Assembly: GCA_038239195.1 (NCBI GenBank)
Contig: JBBSEZ010000045.1
Coordinates: 1-34,099, forward strand
Direction of reading: 5' to 3'
Origin: JBBSEZ01 sp038239195
GTDB taxonomy: Bacteria; Planctomycetota; Planctomycetia; Gemmatales; Gemmataceae
Length of the DNA: 34,099 nucleotides
The notes under the pieces are model-generated. The model did no database searches. It worked only from the letters and a program-made list of their open reading frames with translations, and was not told where the DNA came from. The position numbers were made by a program, and so were the translations under genes. Of the stretch, positions 1-7,584 are shown in pieces (position 1 is the stretch's first letter; each line of letters opens with the position of its first letter).

Positions 1-1
1 G

Positions 2-154
2 CAGGACGCGACGATGGCCGAGGTACGCCTCATCGCGGTCAGCGGCTACGGCCAGCCGGAAGACCGGGAGCGGGCCAGGGCGTCGGGCTTCGACCTCCAT
101 CTCACAAAGCCAGTCGATCCGAAGGAATTACAGCGGCGGCTTGCGTCGGGCTGA
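2..154 (+). CDS. Response-regulator receiver domain, C-terminal end (partial)
   Basis: This is the last 50 residues of a gene that starts before the window. It contains the end of a CheY-type receiver domain: the beta-4 strand and switch position read LIAVSGYG, and the conserved beta-5 lysine lies in LTKPVDP, followed by the last amphipathic helix and a TGA stop. No output domain follows, so it is either a stand-alone receiver or the receiver at the end of a hybrid histidine kinase. A chemotaxis-type CheB fragment lies 400 bases downstream, which suggests a former hybrid signalling locus. The phosphoacceptor aspartate lies outside the window. Confidence 0.8.
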   Translation, partial: QDATMAEVRLIAVSGYGQPEDRERARASGFDLHLTKPVDPKELQRRLASG

Positions 155-195
155 CGCGGCACTTGTCGGAGGCTTGTCGGAGGGCCGGGTGGAGG

Positions 196-300
196 CAGGA
201 GGACAAGTACCGCTCGCTGGAGGCCGGTTTCAGCCACCACCTGGTCAACCCGGTCGAGCCTGCGGACATTGAGAAATTGCTGGCCGGGTTGAACGTGACG
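196..300 (+). pseudogene. Fragment of a second receiver-domain tail
   Basis: About 34 codons in one frame read like the end of another receiver domain: a GFSHHLVNPVEP motif followed by the helix ADIEKLLAGLN. The pattern matches GFDxHLxKPVDP of the gene just upstream, but the conserved lysine is asparagine. Nothing resembling the first two thirds of a receiver domain precedes it, and the open frame runs on into sequence without domain character. The simplest reading is a leftover of a duplicated or deleted receiver gene. A short functional peptide is possible but has no support. Confidence 0.55.
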
Positions 301-547
301 GTCGCGGGGCTTCATGCCCGGCGTGACGTCGTGGCCGATACTCGAACTTCGCACGCGATGAGTGGATCGGCGGCGTTGCCTCATGAGCGAGAACGATTCC
401 TCCCCAGGGACGGCAGATAGAATTCCCCACCCCGCGCGAGCTGGCGACAATTCGAGTTTCCCAGCCTTCTCCCCGAGGGACCTCTCGTGGGTGACAGCAG
501 AGAAGGGGCGCGGTAGCATGGGGGCATGGGTTTGAGGGAGGCCCCCG

Positions 548-778
548 ATGAGTGTCACCGAGCCTGATGAGCTTGAAGCGATTTCTGGTGCAGGGGGCGC
601 CGCGGAGCAGTTCGGCGAGGACAGGACGGGCAACAGCCCTTTCCCCGTGGTCGGGATCGGCGCCTCCGCAGGCGGCCTGAAGGCTTTCAGCCAGCTTCTG
701 GCCCACCTGCCGGACAATACCGGCATGGCCTTCATCCTGGTTCAGCACCTCCACCCCAAACACGAGAGCATGCTGACG
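548..778 (+). pseudogene. Truncated CheB methylesterase (start of a CheB/CheR-type fusion gene)
   Basis: The start is clear: ATG at 548 is preceded by a strong ribosome-binding site (GGGAGG). After a 30-residue leader the protein has the CheB methylesterase start PVVGIGASAGG, with the nucleophile serine at residue 40 and the catalytic histidine in LVQHL (residue 67), then HPKHESML. CheB removes methyl groups from chemoreceptor glutamates. In this sequence style it is usually the first domain of a long CheB-CheR-PAS signalling protein. Similarity stops at about residue 76. The rest of CheB, including the catalytic aspartate, is missing, and the frame continues into unrelated sequence containing IS-like repeats. 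The product would be inactive. Confidence 0.75.
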
Positions 779-955
779 GGCCAGCAGTGCCCACCTCCGT
801 TTCACCCGGCGGGGAGACGGCACGGCAGAGGGCCAGTGCGGAGCAAGCCCAAAGGTCATGGACCAGGAGGGGGCGTGGGGAATTCTAATTGTCGTCAGGA
901 AGCCTGGCCGTGGGGAGTTTTAATTGTCGCTGGTGGAGAAATAGTTGTCGCCAAT
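779..955. mobile_element. Possible IS21-type element end (remnant)
   Basis: CheB similarity stops at about 778. The following 177 bases have no gene but end with three imperfect direct repeats of the form GTGGGGA-x-TTxTAATTGTCGC. Arrays of short terminal repeats at each end are typical of IS21-family elements. No transposase or IstB-like helper gene is present, so only an end would remain, left by deletion or by imprecise recombination. The family assignment rests on repeat style alone. Confidence 0.4.
875..952. repeat. Three short direct repeats (GTGG-GA-TTTAATTGTCGC type)
   Basis: Copies begin at 875, 910 and 933. The first two share GTGGGGA(A/G)TT followed by TAATTGTCG. The third is more diverged (GTGGAGAAATAGTTGTCGCC). 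Spacings are 35 and 23 bases. Their AT-rich cores stand out in the GC-rich surroundings. They fit transposase-binding sites at the end of an insertion sequence. Confidence 0.6.
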
Positions 956-1027
956 CATGGACGAGCTCTCCGGGGCCCTGCCCACGTAGACGTCTAGCCC
1001 ACTTCGCCCGTCGAGAGGAACCCAACC

Positions 1028-1228
1028 ATGAGCACCGAGCCCGCCGATCGTCAGCGCCAGAAGATCAACGAGTTCATGCAACTCCTTCCCCTGACGACGG
1101 CCATCGCCGGCCTGCCCGATTGCGAGCTCGGCCGGCACTTCAACGAGGGCCAGATGGAGATCCGCGCCAACACCCTGCGCACCGCCTACAAGATCGCCCG
1201 GCAACTCATCCTCGAAGTCGCCAAGTGA
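1028..1228 (+). CDS. Small hypothetical protein (66 aa)
   Basis: A 66-residue soluble protein with no signal peptide or membrane segment. ATG at 1028 has a purine-rich ribosome-binding site (GAGAGGAA) upstream. The sequence is helical in character, with an acidic and polar middle (CELGRHFNEGQMEIRANTL) and a basic C-terminal helix (RTAYKIARQLILEVAK). Codon third positions are strongly G/C, as expected for a real gene here. A hairpin follows the stop codon within 12 bases. I do not recognise a named family. The gene stands alone between the decayed chemotaxis locus and the caspase-like gene. Confidence 0.65.
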   Translation: MSTEPADRQRQKINEFMQLLPLTTAIAGLPDCELGRHFNEGQMEIRANTLRTAYKIARQLILEVAK

Positions 1229-1240
1229 TCGCGGCCGCTC

Positions 1241-1284
1241 GCTTGCCGTTTGGCGCGGGGCCCGTCCGCCGCGAAACGGCAAGC
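1241..1284. terminator. Hairpin after the small gene
   Basis: An 11-base perfect inverted repeat (GCTTGCCGTTT at 1241-1251 and its complement at 1274-1284) begins 12 bases after the stop codon of the small gene. The 22-base loop is GC-rich. There is no T-run after it, so intrinsic termination is uncertain; it may simply protect the 3' end. Confidence 0.4.
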
Positions 1285-1328
1285 AAGCGCGGGGCCCCGG
1301 CGCGGCTCGGCGCGCTTCCCCCTCTTGT

Positions 1329-1439
1329 TCAGGTAGAGCGGGCCTCGCCGTCCACGACTTCCTTGGCGGTGTCGAAGCCCTCTTTCGGGTCGGGGGGCGC
1401 CTGGCAATCAAAGTACCACCCCGGCAGGTTGTTCGGTCG
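1329..1439 (-). pseudogene. 3' remnant of an unidentified gene
   Basis: On the minus strand this stretch reads RPNNLPGWYFDCQAPPDP and then continues EGFDTAKEVVDGEARST before a stop. It has coding-like composition, with mostly G/C third positions, but no start codon and an in-frame stop directly upstream at 1440-1442. It looks like the C-terminal tail of a lost gene. I do not recognise the family. The rest of the 1229-1564 interval shows nothing else apart from the hairpin. Confidence 0.3.
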
Positions 1440-1564
1440 TCAAGGCTGGTCGTTTTGAGCAAACGGCGTGGAAAGAGATGGCCGTTGGCGCTTGAAGCGC
1501 CCTTGCCTCCCGTGCGAGAATGGGGGACCGGCCCCCGCGTGGTCCAGGCTGGTGGAGGACCGCG

Positions 1565-3778
1565 ATGCAACTCGTTTTCTGCAAGGCGCAGGCCGGCCCG
1601 CCCCCGGCGCCCGGCCCCGGCGAGGTCCACGTGCGAGGACCGTCCGGCCAGCGCGCGCTGGCGTCGCTGGTGCTGGAACAGGGGGCCGAGGCCTTGCCCT
1701 GCGGCCCCGGCGCGCCTCAGCTCCTCGTCGTCTGCGCCGACCCTACTCTCGACGACCTACTCGCCGCCACCTTCGCCGAGCAGCTGCTGGCCGGGCGAGA
1801 GTTGCCGCCCGGGGCGGTGGAACTGGCGCGCTACGCCGCTCTGGTGCGCGAAGGCCTGGCACTGGGCGACGGTCCGCCGGAGCAGTCGCTGGAGGGGCTC
1901 TTCCTGGCGATGCGCAACGGCTTCGGCGCGGACCTGAGCGATGCCGTCGTCGGCGCCCGTTTCGCCGAGCGCTGGTCGCGCCTGGCCCGGCTCCTTCTCC
2001 AGGCCGGGGAAGGGCCGTTGGATGGCGCCCCGTTCGCCGCCGACACCGAGCTCGCCCGCGAGCGCGCCTTCCTCAAAGACGATCGTAAGCTATTTCAGCA
2101 GGACGTCGAGCGCGGGGAGGAGTGGATGGTGCGCTTGCCCGACGGCCCGCCGCGCGCGGCGGGCCTGTTGCTGCGCGCGCCGAAGAGCCTGCTGTTCAAA
2201 CACTGGGCGCGGAGGGCGCCCTACCTCTTCCTGGCGGTCGATCGGGGGGGCGGCCAGTGGGTGTTTTCCACCGACCCGGTGCAGCGCCTCTCGCTGAGGC
2301 CCCTCGCCGAGGCCCTGCAACAGGGCGAACGCGATCGCGACGCCACCCGGGCCAGTGCCGATCCGTGGTTCGACGGCGCGCCGTTTTGCCACACGCTGGT
2401 CGCGGCCCCGCATGGCGGGACGGCCCTTGCCGAGAAGGAGGTGTTGCGCATCGTCCGTCGCTGGGCGCATGCCCGGCCAGCCCGCCGACTGGCGCGGCGC
2501 GGCCTCCTGCTGGCGGGCGTGGCGTTCGGCGCGCTCCTCGCGCTGGTGCTGGGGGCGAAGTTTCTGTCGCCGGGGCCTGTCCCGGCGGCCGGCCCGGCGG
2601 TGAGCGCGCTCGTCGATGGGCAGCCCTTGCCGCGCGGCAGCGTGCTCGACGACCATCAGGAGGGCTGGTGGTCCACGCAACTGGACGTCGAGCTGGCCCC
2701 GCGGCGCGCCACCGAGGTCGTTTTCCTCGCCAAGCACGTCTACGCCAGGGACCAGCTCGCGCGCGTCTGGGTGACGGTGACGCCGCGCGGAGGGGAGCTG
2801 GGCAAACTCGCGCTCGAGGTGAATGGGCGGGCGGTCGAGGTGAAAGCGCGCGGCGATGAACGGGAGTCGGGCGAGGTGGACGTCGTCTTCCGCGCCGAGG
2901 AAAACCCGATCCGCATCGCCGTGAAGCACGACCGCGACGGCCCCCAGTTCGCGACGGTACGCGCCAACTGGCGCCCGCACGTGGCCCCGGCCGGCGGGGG
3001 CTCGCTCTACGTCCTTTGCGTGGGCGTGTCGAAGTACAAGCACCTGCCCAGCGAGAAGCAGTTGCAATTTGCGGCCGACGATGCGCGCGCTCTGATGGAG
3101 GCGCTGAAGCGCCACGGCCGGGGGGCGTTCAAGGAGGTTTGTGCGTACGGCCCGCTGTTGAACGAGGAGGCGACCCACGAGAACATCCTGACGGCAATCC
3201 AGGCGCTCGGCGAGAACCGCCGGGCGGACGACCTCATCGTCGTCACGTTCGCCGGGCACGGGGAAATCGACCGCAACGACGACTTCCTGTTCTGCCCCTA
3301 CAACTACGACGCCAAAAAGCAGCTCGCCACGGGCGTCTACTGGGGGCTGTTCCAGGGATCGCTGCGGCAGGCATGCCCGGCCTGGCTGGTGATGGACACC
3401 TGCCACGCCGGCGCCATCACGCGGCCCATGACGGCGGCTCGCGCGCTCGCCCCGGGCGCCGGCAAACTGGTGATGACGGCGGCGTGCCTGTCGCGACAGT
3501 CGGCGCTGGAGCACGCGCGCTGGGGGCACGGGGCGTTGACGCTGGCGCTGCTCGAGGCGCTGGAAGGCAAGCAACGAGAGGTGCCCGGGAAGTCGCCCAA
3601 TACCGAGCACTTGCTGGCCCGGCTGGCGGGGAAGGACGGCTCGCTTCACCTGCGCGACCTGGCGTACTACGCGGAGCGGCGCGTCGAGGAACTGACGGGC
3701 GACGGCAAGCAGACGGCGCTGACCAACCACGTGGGCGACTTCGCCTGGGGGAAGGTACGCGTGGGGAAGCGGCGGTGA
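1565..3778 (+). CDS. Membrane-tethered caspase-family (C14-like) peptidase
   Basis: A protein of 737 residues. ATG at 1565 is chosen over the upstream ATG at 1520 because GGTGGAGG lies 6 bases before it. Residues 1 to about 300 form a soluble domain I cannot name (DDLLAATFAEQLLAG and SLEGLFLAMRNGFG). A single membrane segment lies at about 314-333 (GLLLAGVAFGALLALVLG). A roughly 150-residue beta-rich segment follows, then a caspase-like domain from about residue 480. The catalytic dyad is visible: His565 in VTFAGHGEI and Cys613 in MDTCHAG, in the usual order. This family cleaves after Arg/Lys or Asp; the specificity cannot be read here. The topology would separate the N-terminal domain from the peptidase across the membrane. 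No obvious substrate or inhibitor is adjacent. Confidence 0.85.
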   Translation: MQLVFCKAQAGPPPAPGPGEVHVRGPSGQRALASLVLEQGAEALPCGPGAPQLLVVCADPTLDDLLAATFAEQLLAGRELPPGAVELARYAALVREGLALGDGPPEQSLEGLFLAMRNGFGADLSDAVVGARFAERWSRLARLLLQAGEGPLDGAPFAADTELARERAFLKDDRKLFQQDVERGEEWMVRLPDGPPRAAGLLLRAPKSLLFKHWARRAPYLFLAVDRGGGQWVFSTDPVQRLSLRPLAEALQQGERDRDATRASADPWFDGAPFCHTLVAAPHGGTALAEKEVLRIVRRWAHARPARRLARRGLLLAGVAFGALLALVLGAKFLSPGPVPAAGPAVSALVDGQPLPRGSVLDDHQEGWWSTQLDVELAPRRATEVVFLAKHVYARDQLARVWVTVTPRGGELGKLALEVNGRAVEVKARGDERESGEVDVVFRAEENPIRIAVKHDRDGPQFATVRANWRPHVAPAGGGSLYVLCVGVSKYKHLPSEKQLQFAADDARALMEALKRHGRGAFKEVCAYGPLLNEEATHENILTAIQALGENRRADDLIVVTFAGHGEIDRNDDFLFCPYNYDAKKQLATGVYWGLFQGSLRQACPAWLVMDTCHAGAITRPMTAARALAPGAGKLVMTAACLSRQSALEHARWGHGALTLALLEALEGKQREVPGKSPNTEHLLARLAGKDGSLHLRDLAYYAERRVEELTGDGKQTALTNHVGDFAWGKVRVGKRR

Positions 3779-4325
3779 GCGATCTCTTTTTGAGGCGATC
3801 GACGGAAGCCCTCGCCCCCTTGCTTCGGGGCCGCTCGTTGACCGGGCGATCCCAATCTGCGAAGGGCCCCGAGACGAAGGCCGCTGGGGGCCCGGCGGAC
3901 TGGGACGACGGCCAGCGCCACGTCACTTCCCGCGGCACCATCTCGCCGGGACCGGGGCGATCGTCAAACGAGGAGGCGCTCAGAACCTAAAACGGCCAAG
4001 TACGTTGGGGCAGAAGGAACGACCGGCGCATTGGCTGTCGCCATAACACGATGCGGGATCGGTGGTGACGAATGTGCAAGCGCAATCGATCGTGCCGGTC
4101 GATCGACGATCGGTTTCGCGATGCTCGCTTCTGAGAGCCTCATTGTCTTCACCTCCTGCACCCGGCCCAAAAATCACAATTGGGGGCCCCTTGTAAAGCC
4201 CGGTCGTCTTTCGTCCGATCATTTGCATGCGGGGCCATGTCGCCCAATCGCCCCGGCTCGCCACCTCGTGGCGGAGCTTCAACGCCCCCCCAAGAACGGC
4301 CAGCGCTCCGTGAGGATACACCATC
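3779..4325. other. Intergenic region with CGATCG cluster
   Basis: This 547-base region lies between the caspase-like gene and the membrane-protein gene. The plus strand shows no convincing gene. Around 4083-4115 the sequence CGATCG recurs three times in about 30 bases, giving overlapping hairpin potential. The minus strand holds a candidate small peptide gene, listed separately. I see no clear terminator with a T-run after the caspase-like gene. Confidence 0.5.
3964..4143 (-). other. Candidate small peptide gene, possibly frameshifted (Cys-rich)
   Basis: On the minus strand an excellent ribosome-binding site (GGAGG, 8 bases before ATG at 4143) opens a 59-codon frame starting MRLSEASIAKPIVD and ending at 3964. 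The overlapping frame one base away, ending at 3980, reads TGTIDCACTFVTTDPASC followed by YGDSQCAGRSFCPNVLG. It has six cysteines and looks more protein-like, but it has no start codon near the ribosome-binding site. One indel between about 4085 and 4110 would join the leader to the Cys-rich tail. It may therefore be a decayed or misassembled Cys-rich precursor peptide, or chance. Confidence 0.25.
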
Positions 4326-6452
4326 GTGACCCCAAAGACCGTCTCCGACTCCCCGGCCGCGCCGACCGCGCCCGTGCTGCCGAAGCCAAGCCGGCCCGAG
4401 GTGCTTTCCTGGTTGGGCCTGGCCCTGCTGCTGACGCTTCAGTACGGAATGTTCCGCCAATATGCCGAGCGGGAGGTGACGTGGTGCTACCCGCGCGGCT
4501 ACGACCAGACCGTTTACCTCGGCCGCGCCTACGCCTGCTACGAGCAGGTCCTCCGGGGCGGACCGCTCTCGGGCGTCCTCTGGGCGCTGCGGCAGCCGGT
4601 GGCCAACGGCCTGGTCTTTGAGGCGGAGGCGGGCCTGCTGTTCGTGGTCCTCGGGCCGTCGCGGCTGAGCGCCCTGACGCTCAACTTCGCCCACTTCGCT
4701 CTGTTCCAGTTGGCCCTGGCGGCAACGCTGCGCTGGCGCACTCGCCGCTGGGGGCCCGCCTTCCTCGGCGTCGGGCTCCTCCTCATGGCCGCCACGCCGT
4801 TTGGTGTCGCCGGCGGGCTCTCGTACTTCGCGCTGGACCTGGCCGCCATGTGCCTGTACGGGGTGTTCCTCTGCGCGGTGGTGCGCTCGGGGGCGTTCGC
4901 GTCCTGGCGCTGGTCGGCGGTCGTCGGGGCGACGGCCGCCTGGCTGGTCCTGACCCGCTACCTCAGCGTCGTCTACCTCGCTTGCGTCTTCGCCGGGCTC
5001 CTCGCCCTGCTTGGCCTGGGCCTGCTCCGGGGCGAGCCGGCCCGGCGCCGCCTCATCGGCGCCCGCCTCGTCGGGCTGCTGGTGGCCGGTCTCACCCTGG
5101 TGGCGGCGGCCGGGCCGGTTCTGGCCTGGAAGTGGCCCATGATCCGCGCTTACTACCTCGGACAATTCGAGAACGCCGAGAACCTGATCCGAGGGCAGGA
5201 ATTCGGGGCCAGCGACCTCGCGGGCCGGCTCGTCTTCTACGCCAAGAGCGTCGCGTTCGACCACGCGGGCCTCCCGCTGATGGGCATGGCCGGGATCGTC
5301 CTGCTGACTGCCCTGGTGCTGGCGCTGACGCATCGCTTGGCGCGCGGGCGGGTTGAGTGTGTCGGCCCGACGCCGGCTGGCGACCACGGCCCGGTCCTCG
5401 CCTTCTTGGGCCTGTGTCTGCTGGCGCCGCTGACCGCCCTGACCCTGTTCGCTTCGCCATCCCCGATCGTCGGGAACATCGTGGTGGCCGCGCTGGTCTG
5501 GCTGGTCCTGGCGGCCGCACTCGCCCTTCTGCCCGCCAGCACGGCCGGTTGGCGGGCCGGCGCCGCCTTGGCCGCGCTCGGCCTCGGGGCCGGCTGCTAC
5601 CACCAGGCCTACCAGTTCACCCGCCCGCTGCCGCTGTGGGGCACGCGGGCCGAGATGGAAGAGGTCACCAAACTGTACGAGCGGATCGGCGACTGCTGCC
5701 GCCTCCGCCGCTGGGACAGCCCGCGTGTCGCCGTCGCCGCCGTCAGCGACGACCTCCTCCCCTCCCTGGTCTCTCCCGTGGTCTACGAACGGCAGGGCGT
5801 GCTGCTCCAGCCGGCGTGGCTGCTGGGCGGCGGGGTCAACGCCGTGCGCGAAGAGGCCGCCGTGCGGGCCGTGCGCGAAAGCGACGTCGCCATCGTGCCC
5901 GTGGCCGACAAGGGGAGCGACCTCTACCCATTCGTGCGGTGCATGCGCGAGTACCGGCCGCGGCTGCTGGCGGCCTGCCGCGAGACCCACCTCGACGCTG
6001 GCCGCTTTCGCCTGCCCTGGGGAGAGGTGGTGCTCTTCGTGCGCCCCAGCGTGCGCGTCGAAGGACTTTCGTTCGACTGGATCTCGAGCAACGGCGTGAG
6101 CTTGATCGCGGACGCCTCCGACTTGAAGGCCTTTCCGCGCATCGAGCTGCGAGGTCGGTATTTCGCAGAGCACCTGGGCAAGCTCCCAAACGTGCAGGCC
6201 CGATTGACGGCGCCGGGCCGGGAGCCTCGGAAGGTTCCCGTCCGCATCTCGGCGAGCGGGAGCGCCTATCGCCTCATCGCGGAAGTCGATCCGGATGAAT
6301 TACCCGAGTCGTCCGAAGTGCGGCTTCACCTCGACTTCGACTCCTGGTTCATCCCGGCCGAGCGCCCGGACCTTTTCGGCAGCCATTCGCCCGACACCCG
6401 CCGCCTGGTTCTGCTCGCCCCAGACGCGGTGGCGCTCCGCCGAGCGCCGTGA
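4326..6452 (+). CDS. Polytopic membrane protein, putative GT-C-type glycosyltransferase
   Basis: A protein of 708 residues starting at GTG 4326, with AGGA upstream and a 5-codon lead into a charged N-terminus. About ten hydrophobic segments fill residues 27-450, including LSWLGLALLLTLQYGMF, an Ala/Leu-rich pair near 185-260 and FLGLCLLAPLTALTLFA. The first large loop contains YPRGYDQTVYLGRAY. A conserved aspartate in this loop is typical of GT-C enzymes, which transfer sugars from lipid-linked donors outside the cytoplasm. Residues 450-708 form a soluble domain with several cysteines and a beta-rich end. The fold assignment rests on topology and the loop aspartate only; a general membrane protein of unknown function is the alternative. 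It converges on the secreted protein gene that ends at 6529. Confidence 0.6.
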   Translation: MTPKTVSDSPAAPTAPVLPKPSRPEVLSWLGLALLLTLQYGMFRQYAEREVTWCYPRGYDQTVYLGRAYACYEQVLRGGPLSGVLWALRQPVANGLVFEAEAGLLFVVLGPSRLSALTLNFAHFALFQLALAATLRWRTRRWGPAFLGVGLLLMAATPFGVAGGLSYFALDLAAMCLYGVFLCAVVRSGAFASWRWSAVVGATAAWLVLTRYLSVVYLACVFAGLLALLGLGLLRGEPARRRLIGARLVGLLVAGLTLVAAAGPVLAWKWPMIRAYYLGQFENAENLIRGQEFGASDLAGRLVFYAKSVAFDHAGLPLMGMAGIVLLTALVLALTHRLARGRVECVGPTPAGDHGPVLAFLGLCLLAPLTALTLFASPSPIVGNIVVAALVWLVLAAALALLPASTAGWRAGAALAALGLGAGCYHQAYQFTRPLPLWGTRAEMEEVTKLYERIGDCCRLRRWDSPRVAVAAVSDDLLPSLVSPVVYERQGVLLQPAWLLGGGVNAVREEAAVRAVRESDVAIVPVADKGSDLYPFVRCMREYRPRLLAACRETHLDAGRFRLPWGEVVLFVRPSVRVEGLSFDWISSNGVSLIADASDLKAFPRIELRGRYFAEHLGKLPNVQARLTAPGREPRKVPVRISASGSAYRLIAEVDPDELPESSEVRLHLDFDSWFIPAERPDLFGSHSPDTRRLVLLAPDAVALRRAP

Positions 6453-6528
6453 AGGGGCGAAAGGGACGGCAAGTCGCTCGCCAACCGCATTGCTCCTGAA
6501 ATAGTTGCCGCCCCTCGACTCGCCTGCT

Positions 6529-7245
6529 TCATCGTCCCACGACGGTCACCTTGCACGCCTGATGGGCCCGAACTTCGACGGTGCCGTGCAGGACGGCGCG
6601 TCCGTCCTGGCCGTGGGTGTAGACGCGCCAGGCGCCGGGGGCCATCTGCACCGCGAATCGTCCGGCGGCGTCGGCCGTCACGGCCCGTCGAAGGCCCGGC
6701 CGCTCGGCGTGGACCAGCGTCAGTTGCACGTAGGCGCGAGGGGCGTTGCCGGCGCCCACGACCTGTCCTAGCAGAGCATCGGCCCCGGCCGGCGCTGCCG
6801 CGATGCGCTCGACGCGCACGGCGGGAGGCGGCAGCGGCGGCGTCAACGGCGGCGGGACGCGCCGCAAGGAGCTACTCGATGCGGGCGGCAACGGCGGGGG
6901 CGGGGCGGGCGTTTCGGGGACCGGCGCAATGGGCCGGCCGAGGTCCGCCGGCGGCGAGACCACCACGGGCGGGGCAGGCACGAATACGCGCGGCGCCATC
7001 ACGGGCGCTGCTGGAAAGGCCACCACGGGGACCGCGCACACCGGCGCCGGCGGCGGACAGCAAGGCCGGAACACGCGGCGCAGAACGCGCCGCACGGGGC
7101 CAACGCGCTCGCACGGGCAGTAGCAGGCGGGCGCCCGATAAGCCGGCCTGCACGAACCGCAGAGCGGCTGGGCCCGCGCCGGCAGAGGCGCCGCACCCAG
7201 GGCCAGCGCGCAGGTCAGCCCGAAAACCCGCAGGGGGCTGGTCAT
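6529..7245 (-). CDS. Secreted Pro/Cys-rich protein with carboxypeptidase-regulatory-like domain
   Basis: A protein of 238 residues. The start at 7245 is preceded by AGGAGA and gives a clean signal peptide (LTCALALGAAPLPARA, cut before QPLCG); the longer upstream frame has no signal. The mature N-terminus is Cys-rich (CGSCRPAYRAPACYCPC, CCPPPAPVC). Residues about 75-145 are a Pro/Ala-rich linker. The last 80 residues (LLGQVVGAGNAPRAYVQLTL through DAAGRFAVQMAPGAWRVY) fit a beta-sandwich of the carboxypeptidase-regulatory-like type, often used for surface adhesion or binding. It is probably a cell-surface protein. It lies downstream of the S41 protease gene on the same strand but 339 bases away, so it is probably transcribed separately. 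Confidence 0.7.
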   Translation of the reverse strand: MTSPLRVFGLTCALALGAAPLPARAQPLCGSCRPAYRAPACYCPCERVGPVRRVLRRVFRPCCPPPAPVCAVPVVAFPAAPVMAPRVFVPAPPVVVSPPADLGRPIAPVPETPAPPPPLPPASSSSLRRVPPPLTPPLPPPAVRVERIAAAPAGADALLGQVVGAGNAPRAYVQLTLVHAERPGLRRAVTADAAGRFAVQMAPGAWRVYTHGQDGRAVLHGTVEVRAHQACKVTVVGR

Positions 7246-7584
7246 CGAATTCTCCTGTGTGAAAGGCCAAAGCCCGCAGTTCCTCGCCCGGATGAAGGGC
7301 GGCCTCGCGGGGCCTCTTACACGATAGGGGCGTCGGTCGGCGCCAGCGCACTTCGAGGAGGGAAAAAAGGGCCGGATCGGCGACGGGCGCGGCAAAGACG
7401 AACGGTGGCGCAAAGCGCGCGGGACAAGCGAGAAAGCACGGCGGGGCTCGGCCCCTCTCCGCGCCGTTACGCAAAGTGCCCCGCCTGCCGTCTGGAAGAA
7501 CGATGCCCTGCGCCTCGCCGCAACTTGCCGAGCCTTCCGAGGGCAAGCCGCACGCGCTAATGCAACCGCGGGCCGCTCCGCGGC
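7246..7584. other. Intergenic region between secreted protein and S41 protease genes
   Basis: No gene is apparent in this 339-base stretch. Just downstream of the protease stop, a short GC hairpin (CCGCGG arms near 7568-7585) could end protease transcription, but there is no T-run. A second weak inverted repeat (CTTGCC and GGCAAG) lies near 7526-7549. The upstream signals of the secreted-protein gene must lie near 7250-7400, but I cannot pick a promoter with confidence. Confidence 0.4.

Noticed and set aside
163..420. 85-codon frame as an intact gene
   Set aside because: Only residues 12-45 resemble a receiver-domain tail; the remainder has no domain character and the first two thirds of the domain are missing.
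4149..6173. Long open frame (674 codons) on the minus strand opposite the membrane-protein gene
   Set aside because: Its composition is low-complexity Gln/Glu/Arg/Gly/Pro, typical of the antisense of GC-rich genes, while the plus strand has clear membrane helices.
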